Source of the DNA: Chitinophagaceae bacterium
GTDB lineage: Bacteria; Bacteroidota; Bacteroidia; Chitinophagales; Chitinophagaceae
DNA length: 64,000 bases
Assembly (NCBI GenBank): GCA_004028795.1
Contig: SAIW01000007.1
Coordinates: 1-64,000, forward strand
Reading direction: 5' to 3'
This document shows, piece by piece, positions 17,666-26,981 of the stretch. The notes under the pieces were generated by a model that saw nothing but the letters and a program-made list of their open reading frames with translations, made no database searches and had not been told where the DNA came from. The number at the start of each line of letters is the position of its first letter. Position 1 is the stretch's first letter. Position numbers and translations under genes: made by a program.

Positions 17666-18998
17666 TTTGCTGAATAATATTTAAAATTACTCTATACACT
17701 TTATCTAACTCATCTTCTGTTATGCAGTAGGGTGGCATTATATAAACTGTATTACCTAAAGGACGAATGTAAATACCCATCTGCATGGCTTGCTGTGTAA
17801 TTGTGGTTGAGATGCTATTGAGGTATTCATCTTTACCACTTACAATTTCAAATGCCAATATTGTTCCGAGTATTCTCAGGTTTTTAATAGTGAGTAGTGA
17901 ATGGTTGATAGTGAGTTGATGTATGAATTTTTTATGCTGTTCTGCTATCCACTTTATTTTCTGCAAACAGTCATCTTTCAATAATAAATCTAAACTTGCC
18001 AATGCTGTTGTACAGGCTAATGGATTCGCAGTAAATGAATGGCCGTGAAAAAAAGTTTTTAATTTATCATCAGTTACATAAGCATTATAAATTTCTGATG
18101 TACAAGCTGTAACTCCTAAAGCCATTGTGCCACCAGTTAAACCTTTGCTTAAACAAATTATATCAGGCTTAACATCAACATATTCGCTTGCAAATAATTT
18201 TCCTGTTCTCCCGAAGCCTGTCATCACTTCATCAGCAATGCAAATGATATTATGTTGTTTAAGTGTTGAAAGAATAGTGTTTAATAAATCTGCATCATAC
18301 ATTTTAATACCGCCTGCTCCCTGTACTAAAGGTTCGTAAATAAAAGCAGCAATTTCATTCTTGTGTTGTTGAATAACAGATTGTATTTGCTGAATATTTT
18401 CTTTTGTAGGTGTATCTATAAAAATTACTTCAAACAACAAATTATGAAAAGCTAAAGTAAAAACACTTCTATCACTAACACTCATTGCTCCAAAAGTATC
18501 ACCATGATAACTATTGTTGAAAGCAAGTATTTTAGTACGTGAATGGTGAGTAGTGAGTTGCGAGTTATTCCTTGCTTTACTTTCTATTTTCCATTTTCCA
18601 TTTTCCACTTCTCTCTTATTCCACCAATATTGAATGGCCATTTTTAATGCAACTTCGGTTGACGTACTGCCATTATCACTATAGAATATTTTAGAAAAAT
18701 TTCCGGGAAGAATAGCTAATAATCGCTCAGCTAAGTTAACAGCAGGTTCATGTGTAAAGCCTGCAAAAATTACCTGTTCAAGCTGTAATGCTTGCTGGTA
18801 CAGCTTTTCAGCAATATAAGTATTTGCATGGCCATGCAGGTTAACCCACCAACTGCTAATAGCATCAATATAGGTATTACCATTTTCATCAAACAATAAA
18901 GTATCTTTTCCTTTAGTGATGGGAACAGGAGAAAGCATATTTTTTTGTTGGGTGAATGGATGCCAGATAACTTTTTTATCTCTTTCAACTAAACTCAT
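17655..18998 (-). CDS. bioA: Adenosylmethionine-8-amino-7-oxononanoate aminotransferase, with repeat-derived insert
   Basis: PLP enzyme of biotin synthesis converting KAPA to DAPA. Seen: VIWHPFTQQKNM start, ISSWWVNLHGHAN, SDNGSTSTEVALKMA, YHGDTFGAMSVSD, IADEVMTGFGRTG, the PLP lysine in LSKGLTGGTMALG and FFHGHSFTANPLA. Residues 129-154 (18537-18614) are an extra, low-complexity stretch (ENGKWKIESKARNNSQLTTH) absent from typical BioA. Its DNA resembles dispersed repeats, and related DNA recurs at 17886-17920. All catalytic motifs stay in frame. It is the first gene of bioA-anmK. Start ATG 18998. Confidence 0.94.
   Translation of the reverse strand: MSLVERDKKVIWHPFTQQKNMLSPVPITKGKDTLLFDENGNTYIDAISSWWVNLHGHANTYIAEKLYQQALQLEQVIFAGFTHEPAVNLAERLLAILPGNFSKIFYSDNGSTSTEVALKMAIQYWWNKREVENGKWKIESKARNNSQLTTHHSRTKILAFNNSYHGDTFGAMSVSDRSVFTLAFHNLLFEVIFIDTPTKENIQQIQSVIQQHKNEIAAFIYEPLVQGAGGIKMYDADLLNTILSTLKQHNIICIADEVMTGFGRTGKLFASEYVDVKPDIICLSKGLTGGTMALGVTACTSEIYNAYVTDDKLKTFFHGHSFTANPLACTTALASLDLLLKDDCLQKIKWIAEQHKKFIHQLTINHSLLTIKNLRILGTILAFEIVSGKDEYLNSISTTITQQAMQMGIYIRPLGNTVYIMPPYCITEDELDKVYRVILNIIQQSEQ
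17886..17920. repeat. Related repeat segment inside bioA (site 2)
   Basis: The plus strand reads TAGTGAGTAGTGAATGG and then TTGATAGTGAGTTGATG, sharing TGAGTAGTGA with site 1. It encodes LTINHSLLTIK before the conserved LRILGTILAFEI block. Only a few residues are gained compared with typical BioA. Confidence 0.5.
18537..18614. repeat. Repeat-like insertion inside bioA (site 1)
   Basis: On the plus strand it reads GTGAATGGTGAGTAGTGAG followed by TTTCTATTTTCCATTTTCC-type units. It is made of two kinds of short degenerate repeat placed between two conserved BioA blocks (YWWNK and TKILAFNNSYHG). The frame is kept and 26 residues are added. Confidence 0.65.
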
Positions 18999-19014
18999 GT
19001 AACAAAAGTAAATG

Positions 19015-19539
19015 TTACAGCCCTTTTAATTTTTTATTGTCTGCAGTTTGTGCTCTTATCATTTCAGGGTAGCCCCATTGTTTTGCTAAAGCATTAACAG
19101 CCATTGCAATCCTCTTGCTTTTCGTTTCAACTGTTTTGGCACTTTCAATCCATTTGCTGAAATAGTTTTGATGTCCCTGTGTTAATGTTTTAAAGAAAGT
19201 ATAGGCTTTAGGTTCATCTTTTAAACAGTCAATAAATTCAGAATTCAATTCATACCCTTTTTTATCTTCTTCTAATTGCACTTTAATTTCATCGCCTTGT
19301 TTCTTTTTAATTCCTTTTCGCATTTCGGCATTTAATGCCATAATAAAACTGCCTTCACCCATTGGTAATAAGGCAATACCTTTTATTGAGAATGAATCAA
19401 GTTTACCTTTTACTCTGAAACTTTTTTTATTATTCGGTTTTATTTGTTGTGCAATGGCTTCGGGTATTTCAATGTATGTCCAGCCTGTTTTCTCACCTTG
19501 CTTAGCAAACTTTTTTATGATGGTTGCAAACTGAATCAT
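19015..19539 (-). CDS. DUF1905 / YdeI-like (OmdA) domain protein
   Basis: The 174-aa protein has an N-terminal DUF1905 beta-barrel-like domain (residues 1-90, with TGWTYIEIPEAIAQQIKP, FRVKGKLDSFSIKGIALLPMG) and a C-terminal YdeI/OmdA-type segment (AYTFFKTLTQGHQNYFSKWIESAKTVETKSKRI in parts). YdeI-type domains were first linked to protection against bacteriocins, but most members are uncharacterised. Its start overlaps the queG stop by 4 nt (ATGA), implying translational coupling. No functional link to queuosine is known. Confidence 0.75.
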   Translation of the reverse strand: MIQFATIIKKFAKQGEKTGWTYIEIPEAIAQQIKPNNKKSFRVKGKLDSFSIKGIALLPMGEGSFIMALNAEMRKGIKKKQGDEIKVQLEEDKKGYELNSEFIDCLKDEPKAYTFFKTLTQGHQNYFSKWIESAKTVETKSKRIAMAVNALAKQWGYPEMIRAQTADNKKLKGL

Positions 19540-20468
19540 TGTTGTTGAATAAATTTTAAATTACGTTGTATGCCTGCATATTTTGTTCTTTTTAATGGCG
19601 AATACTTAAAGATATTTTTAAAAGTTTCTTCACTCATTGCCTGCCATTCTTTAGTAGATAAATTTAAAATTTCCGGAATAGGAGTGAAGTTGATTTCGGT
19701 GTTAGGTTTACTGAATCTGTTCCATGGGCAAACATCCTGACAAACATCGCAACCAAACATCCAGTTATTAAACTTATGTTTCAGTGTGTCTGGCAATAAA
19801 GCATCTTTCAATTCAATGGTAAAATAAGAAATGCATTTACTGCCATCAATAACTTTATCAGGAAGAATAGCATCCGTCGGGCAATTATCAATACACTTTG
19901 TGCAAGAACCGCAATAATCTTTAGTATAAGGTTCATCATAAGCCAATTCAACATCAACAATTAATGTTGCAATAAAATAAAATGAACCACTCTGTTTGGT
20001 TATTAAATTGCCGTTCTTACCAATCCAGCCTAAGCCGCTTTTTACAGCCCATGTTCTCTCTAAAACAGGAGCACTATCAACAAAGCCCCTTCCGTTTATT
20101 TCGCCAATATTTTTATTCAATTCAAACAAAAGCTCATGCAGTTTATCTTTTATTACCAAATGATAATCTTTTCCGAAAGCGTATTTGGCAATATGCGGTG
20201 TATCTTTTTTCTGCTTTTGAAAAGGATAATAATTCTGCATTACTGTAATAACACTTTTTGCACCGGGTACTAATTTTTCAGGATTAATACGCAGGTCAAA
20301 ATGGTTTTCCATGTACTGCATTTTACCATGTAAACCTTGCTGCAACCAATTCTCAAGCCTTCTGGCATCATCATTTAATTGTTCAGCTTTGGCAATACCG
20401 CAATAAGTAAATCCTAATTGAGCAGCAGTTTTTTTAACTATAGAGGAGTATGAAAAAGATAATGACAA
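19536..20468 (-). CDS. queG: Epoxyqueuosine reductase
   Basis: Performs the last step of queuosine synthesis in tRNA, reducing epoxyqueuosine with cobalamin and two [4Fe-4S] clusters. The 310-aa protein shows CGSCTKCIDNCPTDAI and CDVCQDVCPWNRF, the two cluster motifs, plus SGLGWIGKNGNLI. The start is a TTG (20468). No ATG lies near the expected N-terminus, and a stop lies six codons upstream. It is transcribed divergently from the DUF3857 genes with a short shared promoter region. Confidence 0.93.
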   Translation of the reverse strand: MSLSFSYSSIVKKTAAQLGFTYCGIAKAEQLNDDARRLENWLQQGLHGKMQYMENHFDLRINPEKLVPGAKSVITVMQNYYPFQKQKKDTPHIAKYAFGKDYHLVIKDKLHELLFELNKNIGEINGRGFVDSAPVLERTWAVKSGLGWIGKNGNLITKQSGSFYFIATLIVDVELAYDEPYTKDYCGSCTKCIDNCPTDAILPDKVIDGSKCISYFTIELKDALLPDTLKHKFNNWMFGCDVCQDVCPWNRFSKPNTEINFTPIPEILNLSTKEWQAMSEETFKNIFKYSPLKRTKYAGIQRNLKFIQQQ

Positions 20469-20534
20469 TTTTATGTAAAAAATTTATTGTTGAATGTTAT
20501 AAATATTTATTTTCAGTGCACTAAACCCGGTAAC

Positions 20535-22562
20535 ATGAGAAAACTATTATTAGCTGCATTGGTTTTGCTGACAACACAAATGTATTCTTTCGCACAAAAA
20601 AATAAAGAAGTAAAGTTTGGAGATATTAAACCGTCGGATTTTACAGTTAACTCTCCCGTTGTTAAAGATGATGACCCCGCGGTTTACCTTTTTGATATAG
20701 GCTCTACAAATATTGATGGAAACAATAATGGATATTTTACTTTAATTTTTAAAAAACATGTAAAATTATTAATCAGAAATAAAAATGCTTTTGACTTAGG
20801 TACCATTAAAGAAACAATTTTTAAAGGATTACTGGTTCCTGAAGAAGAGAAATTTGAAGATTTTGAGGCGGCTACTTATAATCTTGAGAATGGCCAAATT
20901 GCCATAACAAAACTTGATAAATCTGCTATTCTTACAGAGAAAAACGATAAAATAAGGGTTACTAAGAAATTTACTTTCCCCAATTTAAAAGAAGGTAGTA
21001 TTGTTGAATATACATATACAATCAAGTCCCCTTTTATATATTTTAGAGAGTACATGCGTGGGTGGAATTTTCAAGGGAAATATCCTATTCTGTGGAGCGA
21101 ATATCAGGTTACTATACCTCCAATGTTTAACTATGCAAAATTAATGAAGGGTATTCAGCAGCAATTTGCAATTGATAGTAGTAAAACAATCTTTAAGACA
21201 TACTCAGTTGTAGAGTCTAACGGAGTTAGCAGCAGTGATTATTATCATTTTTCAGGAGACGCAGTATGGCATTTATGGGCTATTAAAGACGTACCTGCAT
21301 TTAAAACTGAAGGCTTTGTTTCTTCTTACAAAAATTATTTAACCAGAGTTCAGTTTCAGTTAATAAATATTAAGTTTTGTGAATCTTGCCGCACACAACA
21401 AATAATGAAAGGTTGGTATGATAAAGTGAATGATTTAATGAAAGATGAAAATTTTGGTTTAGAACTTACACAAGATAATAGGTGGTTGAATGATGATATT
21501 CAAAAAATTACCGGCACTACTTCCGGAGTTGAAGCTGCAAAAAAAATTTACGAGTATATAAGAGATAAGTTTACCTGTACAGACTATGACGCTACAGCAC
21601 TTTCTTCTCCCCTAAAAAAAACATACCAATCTAAAACAGGTAATGTTGCCGACATTAATATTCTTTTAACCGCTATGTTGAAGAATGCAGGTTTTGAAGC
21701 TTTACCTGCTATTTTAAGCACCAGAGACAATGGTTTTGTTGATGAAGCAATGCCTTTAATGAACCAGTATAACTATGTTTTGTGTAATGTAAAAATTGAT
21801 GATAAAAGTTATTTATTAGATGCTTCTCAAAATAAATTGGGTTTTGGTAAACTTACAGAAGACTGTTATAACGGAAGTGCCAGGTTAATAGATAAATCAT
21901 CGCCTTTATTAGTACCATTAGTTCCTGATTCTTTAATAGAACAAAAAACTACAAGTGTTTTTATTACTAATAATGATGCGGGAAAGCCGGAAGCTTCTGT
22001 TACTTCAACACTTGGCTATAATGAAAGTTTTGAAGTGAGAGATAAAATAAAAAAAATTAAACCAGATGAAATTTTTGCCGAAATAAAAAAAGCATATCCG
22101 TTTACAGTTACTTTAAACAATACTACACTTGACTCCTTAAACTCATTGGATGACCCTATTAGTATTAAGTATGAAATGAAAATGGATTTAGGTGATGAGG
22201 ATATTATTTATTTTTCTCCTATGTTGACAGAAGCAACAAGAAATAATCCGTTTAAATCTGTAGAACGGAACTACCCTGTTGAATTTCCTTATGTACAAAG
22301 AGAAAATTATATTTTAAACATGGAAATACCTAAGGGCTATAAAGTTGATGAGCTTCCGAAATCAACCAGAGTAAAGCTGAACGACAATGAAGGTATGTTT
22401 GAATACATTATAAGAGCAGAGGGAGAAAACATTCAATTAATGAGCAGATTAATTTTGAATAAAGCAACATATTCGCCGGAAGATTATGCAACCTTAAGGG
22501 ATTTTTATGCTTTTATCATAAAAAAGGAGGCCGAGCAAATTGTGTTTAAAAAAGTAAAATAG
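20535..22562 (+). CDS. DUF3857 / transglutaminase-like exported protein A (catalytic Cys absent)
   Basis: The start at ATG 20535 gives 675 aa with a clear Sec signal peptide (MRKLLLAALVLLTTQMYSFA). It consists of an N-terminal DUF3857 domain (FPNLKEGSIVEYTYTIKSPF) and a transglutaminase-like core. In the core the usual catalytic Cys position reads TGNVADINILLTAML and the His position QYNYVLCNVKID, so the triad appears lost. The C-terminal block (KGYKVDELPKSTRVKLND) is shared with the next gene. Likely periplasmic or surface exposed; function unknown. A longer ORF to 20487 was rejected because it precedes the signal peptide. Confidence 0.8.
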   Translation: MRKLLLAALVLLTTQMYSFAQKNKEVKFGDIKPSDFTVNSPVVKDDDPAVYLFDIGSTNIDGNNNGYFTLIFKKHVKLLIRNKNAFDLGTIKETIFKGLLVPEEEKFEDFEAATYNLENGQIAITKLDKSAILTEKNDKIRVTKKFTFPNLKEGSIVEYTYTIKSPFIYFREYMRGWNFQGKYPILWSEYQVTIPPMFNYAKLMKGIQQQFAIDSSKTIFKTYSVVESNGVSSSDYYHFSGDAVWHLWAIKDVPAFKTEGFVSSYKNYLTRVQFQLINIKFCESCRTQQIMKGWYDKVNDLMKDENFGLELTQDNRWLNDDIQKITGTTSGVEAAKKIYEYIRDKFTCTDYDATALSSPLKKTYQSKTGNVADINILLTAMLKNAGFEALPAILSTRDNGFVDEAMPLMNQYNYVLCNVKIDDKSYLLDASQNKLGFGKLTEDCYNGSARLIDKSSPLLVPLVPDSLIEQKTTSVFITNNDAGKPEASVTSTLGYNESFEVRDKIKKIKPDEIFAEIKKAYPFTVTLNNTTLDSLNSLDDPISIKYEMKMDLGDEDIIYFSPMLTEATRNNPFKSVERNYPVEFPYVQRENYILNMEIPKGYKVDELPKSTRVKLNDNEGMFEYIIRAEGENIQLMSRLILNKATYSPEDYATLRDFYAFIIKKEAEQIVFKKVK

Positions 22563-22568
22563 AAAATA

Positions 22569-24569
22569 ATGCTTAAATCCTTTTCGATAACTATAGTGTC
22601 ACTTTTTTTTGCATCTGTAATGAATTGCCAGGATTTAACGGAAAGAAAATTTGGAGATGTAAATAGCAACGACTTTGTTAATAACTTTCCTATAATAAAC
22701 TCAGATACTAAAGCCGTTATTTTATACAGTTCAGGTAAAATTTCATTTGTTGGTAATAGCTATGGGTTTCACTTATTAATTAAAATTCAGAAACATATCA
22801 GAATAAGAATATTGCAAAAGAGTGAAGTTGATAAATTATCTAAACTCAGTTTTATTTATATTAATCCAGGCAATAGTAAAGATAATCTTGACAGTATAAA
22901 GGCAGCAACTTATAATTATGTAAATGGAAATATTGAGAAAACTCAGATTAATAAAGCTGATTTATACACTCAAAAAAACAGTTTATTATCAGAAAAAATT
23001 TCATTTGCATTTCCTAATTTAAGAGAGGGTTCAATAATTGAATATGAAACCGAATATTACACAACTAATATTTCTAATCTCCCTGAATGGCATTTTCAAG
23101 ATTTGACTTACCCATGTTTACAAAGTAATTTTCAGTTAACCACTCCACCTTTTATAAATTATCTTGTTATAAGAAGAGGTGTAGACTCTTTAGAACAATT
23201 TACTTCATTCAATCATAACGACTCATTAATAATTTATGATAGAATGTATAAAGAGGGCTTTACAACTTATAAATGGAGTATGAAAAATATAACTTCATTT
23301 GAAAACGAGCAGTATGTTGCAAAACCTAATGATTACATCGATAAATTATCTTTTGTTGTGTATCAAATTTCTAATGGGGAAGATATTATCAATACAAAAA
23401 AGGATTGGTCGTCTATAACTAATTTACTACTAAAATCGAAGAGATTCGGGGTTGTTTTAAACAAAGAAGCTAATTCTAATTTATATAAAACCTCCGAAAG
23501 AGTTTGTAAAAATGCTGATAACAGTCTTGAATGTGCAAAAGCTATTTATCAATACTTACAAAATAACTTTAAAGTTTATAGTGATAATGATATTTTCCTT
23601 GCTGAAGAATTGTATGATATTAATAAAAGAAAAGAGGTAACCGAAGAAGAAATAAATCTGTTATTAATTGCCTTACTTAGGCAAAAAGATATTAATGCAG
23701 AACCTGTAATACTAAGTACAAAAAAATTTGGTAATCATTCCACTCAGTATCCTAATATTGAAGAGTTTAATTATGTTATTTGTAAAGTTGAACTAAATGG
23801 AGAAAAATACTATTTAGATGCTACAGACCCAAAACTTGGTTTTGGGAAACTACCCTTAAAATGTTTTAATGGTCATGCAAGAATAATCAGCGATAAAGAT
23901 AGTGGTGATGTATATTTCTTGCCGGACAGCATAGTTGAGAAAAAATCAATTTTTGTTTCACTAAAGAAAATGAATGCTGTTGATAGTTTCAGTGGCTATA
24001 CTGAAATTAATTTGGGTTATTACGAATCATTAAAGTTTAGACAAAAAAATCTTTTAAAGGGTGTTTCGATATTTGATACGAAGAATGAAATGCTCTTGGA
24101 AAATAATGTTAAGCTTGAACAAATGCATTACGATTCACTTACCAATTTTGATTATCCAATTAAGTTTACTGCTGATTTAAGCTTTCCAGTTAATGAAATT
24201 GAAAATAACATCTTATACGTTAATTGTAATGCAGTTTCATTAGTAGAGAAAAACCCATTTATTGCTCAGAAAAGAAAATTTCCAATTGAATTTGATTTTA
24301 AAACAGATGTGCTTTCAACTACAAAAATTGAAATTCCGGATGGTTTTAAAATTGATGAATTGCCTGCATCTGTTAGAGTTAAACTTAATGAAGCAGATGG
24401 GTTATTTGAGTATATTGTTTCGTCTGATAATGAAAATATTAGCATCAGAGCCAAATTAAAAATTAACAAAACAATTTTTTTGCCCGAAGACTATGATTCG
24501 ATAAGAGATTTCTACGCATTTATCATTAAAAAACAATCAGAGCAAATTGTGTTTAAAAAAATAAAATAA
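22569..24569 (+). CDS. DUF3857 / transglutaminase-like exported protein B (paralogue, catalytic Cys absent)
   Basis: The 666-aa paralogue of the preceding gene starts 6 nt after its stop. The signal peptide is MLKSFSITIVSLFFASVMNC, ending in a Cys that could make it a lipoprotein (MNCQ; not a strong lipobox). The DUF3857 block (FPNLREGSIIEYETEY) and the C-terminal KIDELPASVRVKLNEADGLFEYI and RDFYAFIIKKQSEQIVFKK match gene A closely. The catalytic region reads VTEEEINLLLIALL, without Cys. The pair is a tandem duplication. Confidence 0.8.
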   Translation: MLKSFSITIVSLFFASVMNCQDLTERKFGDVNSNDFVNNFPIINSDTKAVILYSSGKISFVGNSYGFHLLIKIQKHIRIRILQKSEVDKLSKLSFIYINPGNSKDNLDSIKAATYNYVNGNIEKTQINKADLYTQKNSLLSEKISFAFPNLREGSIIEYETEYYTTNISNLPEWHFQDLTYPCLQSNFQLTTPPFINYLVIRRGVDSLEQFTSFNHNDSLIIYDRMYKEGFTTYKWSMKNITSFENEQYVAKPNDYIDKLSFVVYQISNGEDIINTKKDWSSITNLLLKSKRFGVVLNKEANSNLYKTSERVCKNADNSLECAKAIYQYLQNNFKVYSDNDIFLAEELYDINKRKEVTEEEINLLLIALLRQKDINAEPVILSTKKFGNHSTQYPNIEEFNYVICKVELNGEKYYLDATDPKLGFGKLPLKCFNGHARIISDKDSGDVYFLPDSIVEKKSIFVSLKKMNAVDSFSGYTEINLGYYESLKFRQKNLLKGVSIFDTKNEMLLENNVKLEQMHYDSLTNFDYPIKFTADLSFPVNEIENNILYVNCNAVSLVEKNPFIAQKRKFPIEFDFKTDVLSTTKIEIPDGFKIDELPASVRVKLNEADGLFEYIVSSDNENISIRAKLKINKTIFLPEDYDSIRDFYAFIIKKQSEQIVFKKIK

Positions 24570-24574
24570 TATTT

Positions 24575-26464
24575 ATGAAATGGGTTTTGATTTTTCTTTT
24601 TATTCTTCCGTTTAAAATTTTTTCCCAGAATTATAATGTGGCTTTAATACCCGATTCATTAAAGTAGAATGCTCATTGTGTTAAACGTTATGATGAAACT
24701 TATGTGAAGATTAAAGGAATTGATAAAGCAGTTATTACGCATAAAGTTGCCTATACAGTTTTAGATGAAGCAGGAGATTATTTTGCTCGTTACGGTAATT
24801 ATTATGATAAATTTCATTCTCTTTCTGATATTTCAGGAAAGTTGTTTGATGCAGCAGGTAAGGTATTGAAAAGTATTAAGAAAAAAGATATTTCAGATGC
24901 AGCATTAAACGATGGGGAAAGCTTAATAACAGACGCCAGAATCAAACATTTTTCATTCTATTATAAAACTTACCCTTATACAGTTGAATATGAAGATGAA
25001 GTTGGATATGACGGAATCTTTGCTTTTCAGCCCTGGTACCCTTTAGATGATGAGGAAATGTCTGTAGAGTTTTGTAAGCTCACCATTGAAACACCTGCCG
25101 ATTATCAATTAAGATATAAGCAGTTTAATTATAATGGTCAGCCTGTAATTGAAGAGAATAAGAATAAAGTCTACATATGGCAGGTAAAAAATATTAAAGC
25201 TTCAGAGTCTGAAATTTATCAACCTGCAATACGTGAAGTACAAACAGCAGTGTATTATGCACCTATTGATTTTGAATATGCAGGTTATAAGGGTAATATG
25301 AAGTCTTGGCAAAATCTTGGAAACTTTTTTATTGAATTAAATAAAGGTAGAGATGTATTACCTGACAATATAAAAGCTGACGTACATCGATTAACTAATA
25401 ACATTAAAAGTGCACAGGAGAAAGTAAAAGTTTTATATGAATACATGCAATCAAATACACACTATGTGGGTATCCAGTTGGGTATTGGTGGTATGCAACC
25501 TTTTGAGGCAAAATATGTAGCAGAAAAGAAGTATGGAGATTGTAAAGCGTTGAGTAATTATATGGTTTCATTATTAAAAGAAGCGGGTATTCCTGCACAT
25601 TATGTTTTAGTTAAAGCATCAAAATTTACTAAAAGTGTTATTGAAGATTTTCCAACTGATTACTTTAATCATGTTGTAGCATGTGTACCTAATGGTAAGG
25701 ATAGTATTTGGTTAGAATGTACCAGTCAAACAGTTAGTGCAGGGTATATGGGTACATCAACGGGCAATAGAAAAGCATTATTAATTGCTGATGATGGAGG
25801 ACATATTGTAAGTACACCATCCTACAGAGCAACAGATAATCTCATGGTAAGAAAAATTGATGCAGTTGTTGATATCAACGGAAATATAATCATGGATATT
25901 AATACTAAGTTTACAGGCTTTCAACAGGAGCAAACGCATGGACTTTTATACGGTGCCACCAAAGAAGAAAAAGACAAATACCTCAACTCAAGAATTAATT
26001 TGCCTACTTATAAAGTTGAAAAGAACGATTATAAAGAAACAAAAGGAGCTATTCCGGTCATTGATGAATATTTAAAAATTACTGCCCCGAATTATGCTTC
26101 AATTACAGGCAAAAGATTATTTATCACCCCCAATTTTGTTGACAGAGAAAGAAAATTACCCGGAGATAAACCAAGAAAGTTTGACATAGAAATTACTTAT
26201 GCTTACAGAGACATAGATACTATCAACATCAAAATTCCTGATGGCTATACCGTTGAAGCATTACCTAAAGAAATTAATATTACTAATCAATTCGGAAAAT
26301 TCAGTAGTGTGGTAAAAGTGGGTAGCAATACTATTATTTTATATCGTTTATGTGAAATAAATAGTGGTTATTATCCTGCAAGTGCCTATGAAGCATTTGC
26401 TAAATTTTATGAAGAAATGGCAAAAGCGGATAACAGCAGAGTAGTATTGGTAAAGAATGAGTAA
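24575..26464 (+). pseudogene. DUF3857 / transglutaminase-like protein C, split by an in-frame amber stop
   Basis: ATG 24575 opens a signal peptide (MKWVLIFLFILPFKIFSQ) followed by NYNVALIPDSLK, then TAG at 24665-24667. The same frame continues with NAHCVKRYDETYVKIKG and 586 further codons from GTG 24704. The downstream part keeps the transglutaminase Cys (KKYGDCKALSNYM, TGT at 25541), a His (DYFNHVVACVPNG) and an acidic residue (WLECTSQ). So the one copy with a complete triad has lost its export signal unless the stop is read through or is a sequencing error. Restart at GTG 24704 would give a cytoplasmic protein. Confidence 0.7.
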
Positions 26465-26977
26465 TTAAGGGTTATGTTGCAATTGTGGCTTCTTTCTTTT
26501 TCTTACAGACTTATGTTCATAATCATTGGATAGTACAGTTATATTACCATCTACTTCTAAAATAACAAGGTCGGCATCTGCAATAGTATCAACACCATGC
26601 TCACGTACAGCCATTTCTATTTCTTCTTTGGTCAGCATCGATTTCTTTAATGCAACCTCATCTAATTTTCCGCCAACAACCAATATAATTTTTTCTCCCT
26701 GCACAATTTTACTGAACTTTTCAGAGCGTCTCAACAGCAGTTTAAAAATGTAATTACAAATAAATAAACCTAAGGCTGCAACAATGCCCCCTGCTAAGCT
26801 GCTGTCTGTTCCAACCATTGCATTTTGTACACTGTTACTTATTAAAAGTATAAACACCAAGTCAATTACAGATAACTGTGCCAGTTCTTTTTTACCGAAT
26901 ATTCTTATAGCAGCAATAATGAATAAATAAATTACGATTGATTTGCCGGCAATAATTATATAACCTGTTATATCCAT
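26465..26977 (-). CDS. DUF421 (YetF family) membrane protein
   Basis: The 170-aa protein has three N-terminal hydrophobic segments (about residues 5-25, 35-55, 60-82) and a soluble C-terminal DUF421/YetF domain (KIVQGEKIILVVGGKLDEVALKKSMLTKEEI in parts, VDTIADADLVILEVDGNITV). The molecular role of the family is unknown. Its stop directly abuts the stop of the convergent upstream gene. Confidence 0.85.
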   Translation of the reverse strand: MDITGYIIIAGKSIVIYLFIIAAIRIFGKKELAQLSVIDLVFILLISNSVQNAMVGTDSSLAGGIVAALGLFICNYIFKLLLRRSEKFSKIVQGEKIILVVGGKLDEVALKKSMLTKEEIEMAVREHGVDTIADADLVILEVDGNITVLSNDYEHKSVRKRKKPQLQHNP

Positions 26978-26981
26978 TATA

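Noticed and set aside
16475-18998. Functional link between bioA and anmK as a dedicated system
   Set aside because: The 11-nt overlap shows co-transcription, but no shared pathway is known; likely chance operon membership.
24262-24469. Small ORFs in both strands inside the second DUF3857 gene
   Set aside because: They are shadows of a well-supported long gene with consistent domain matches.
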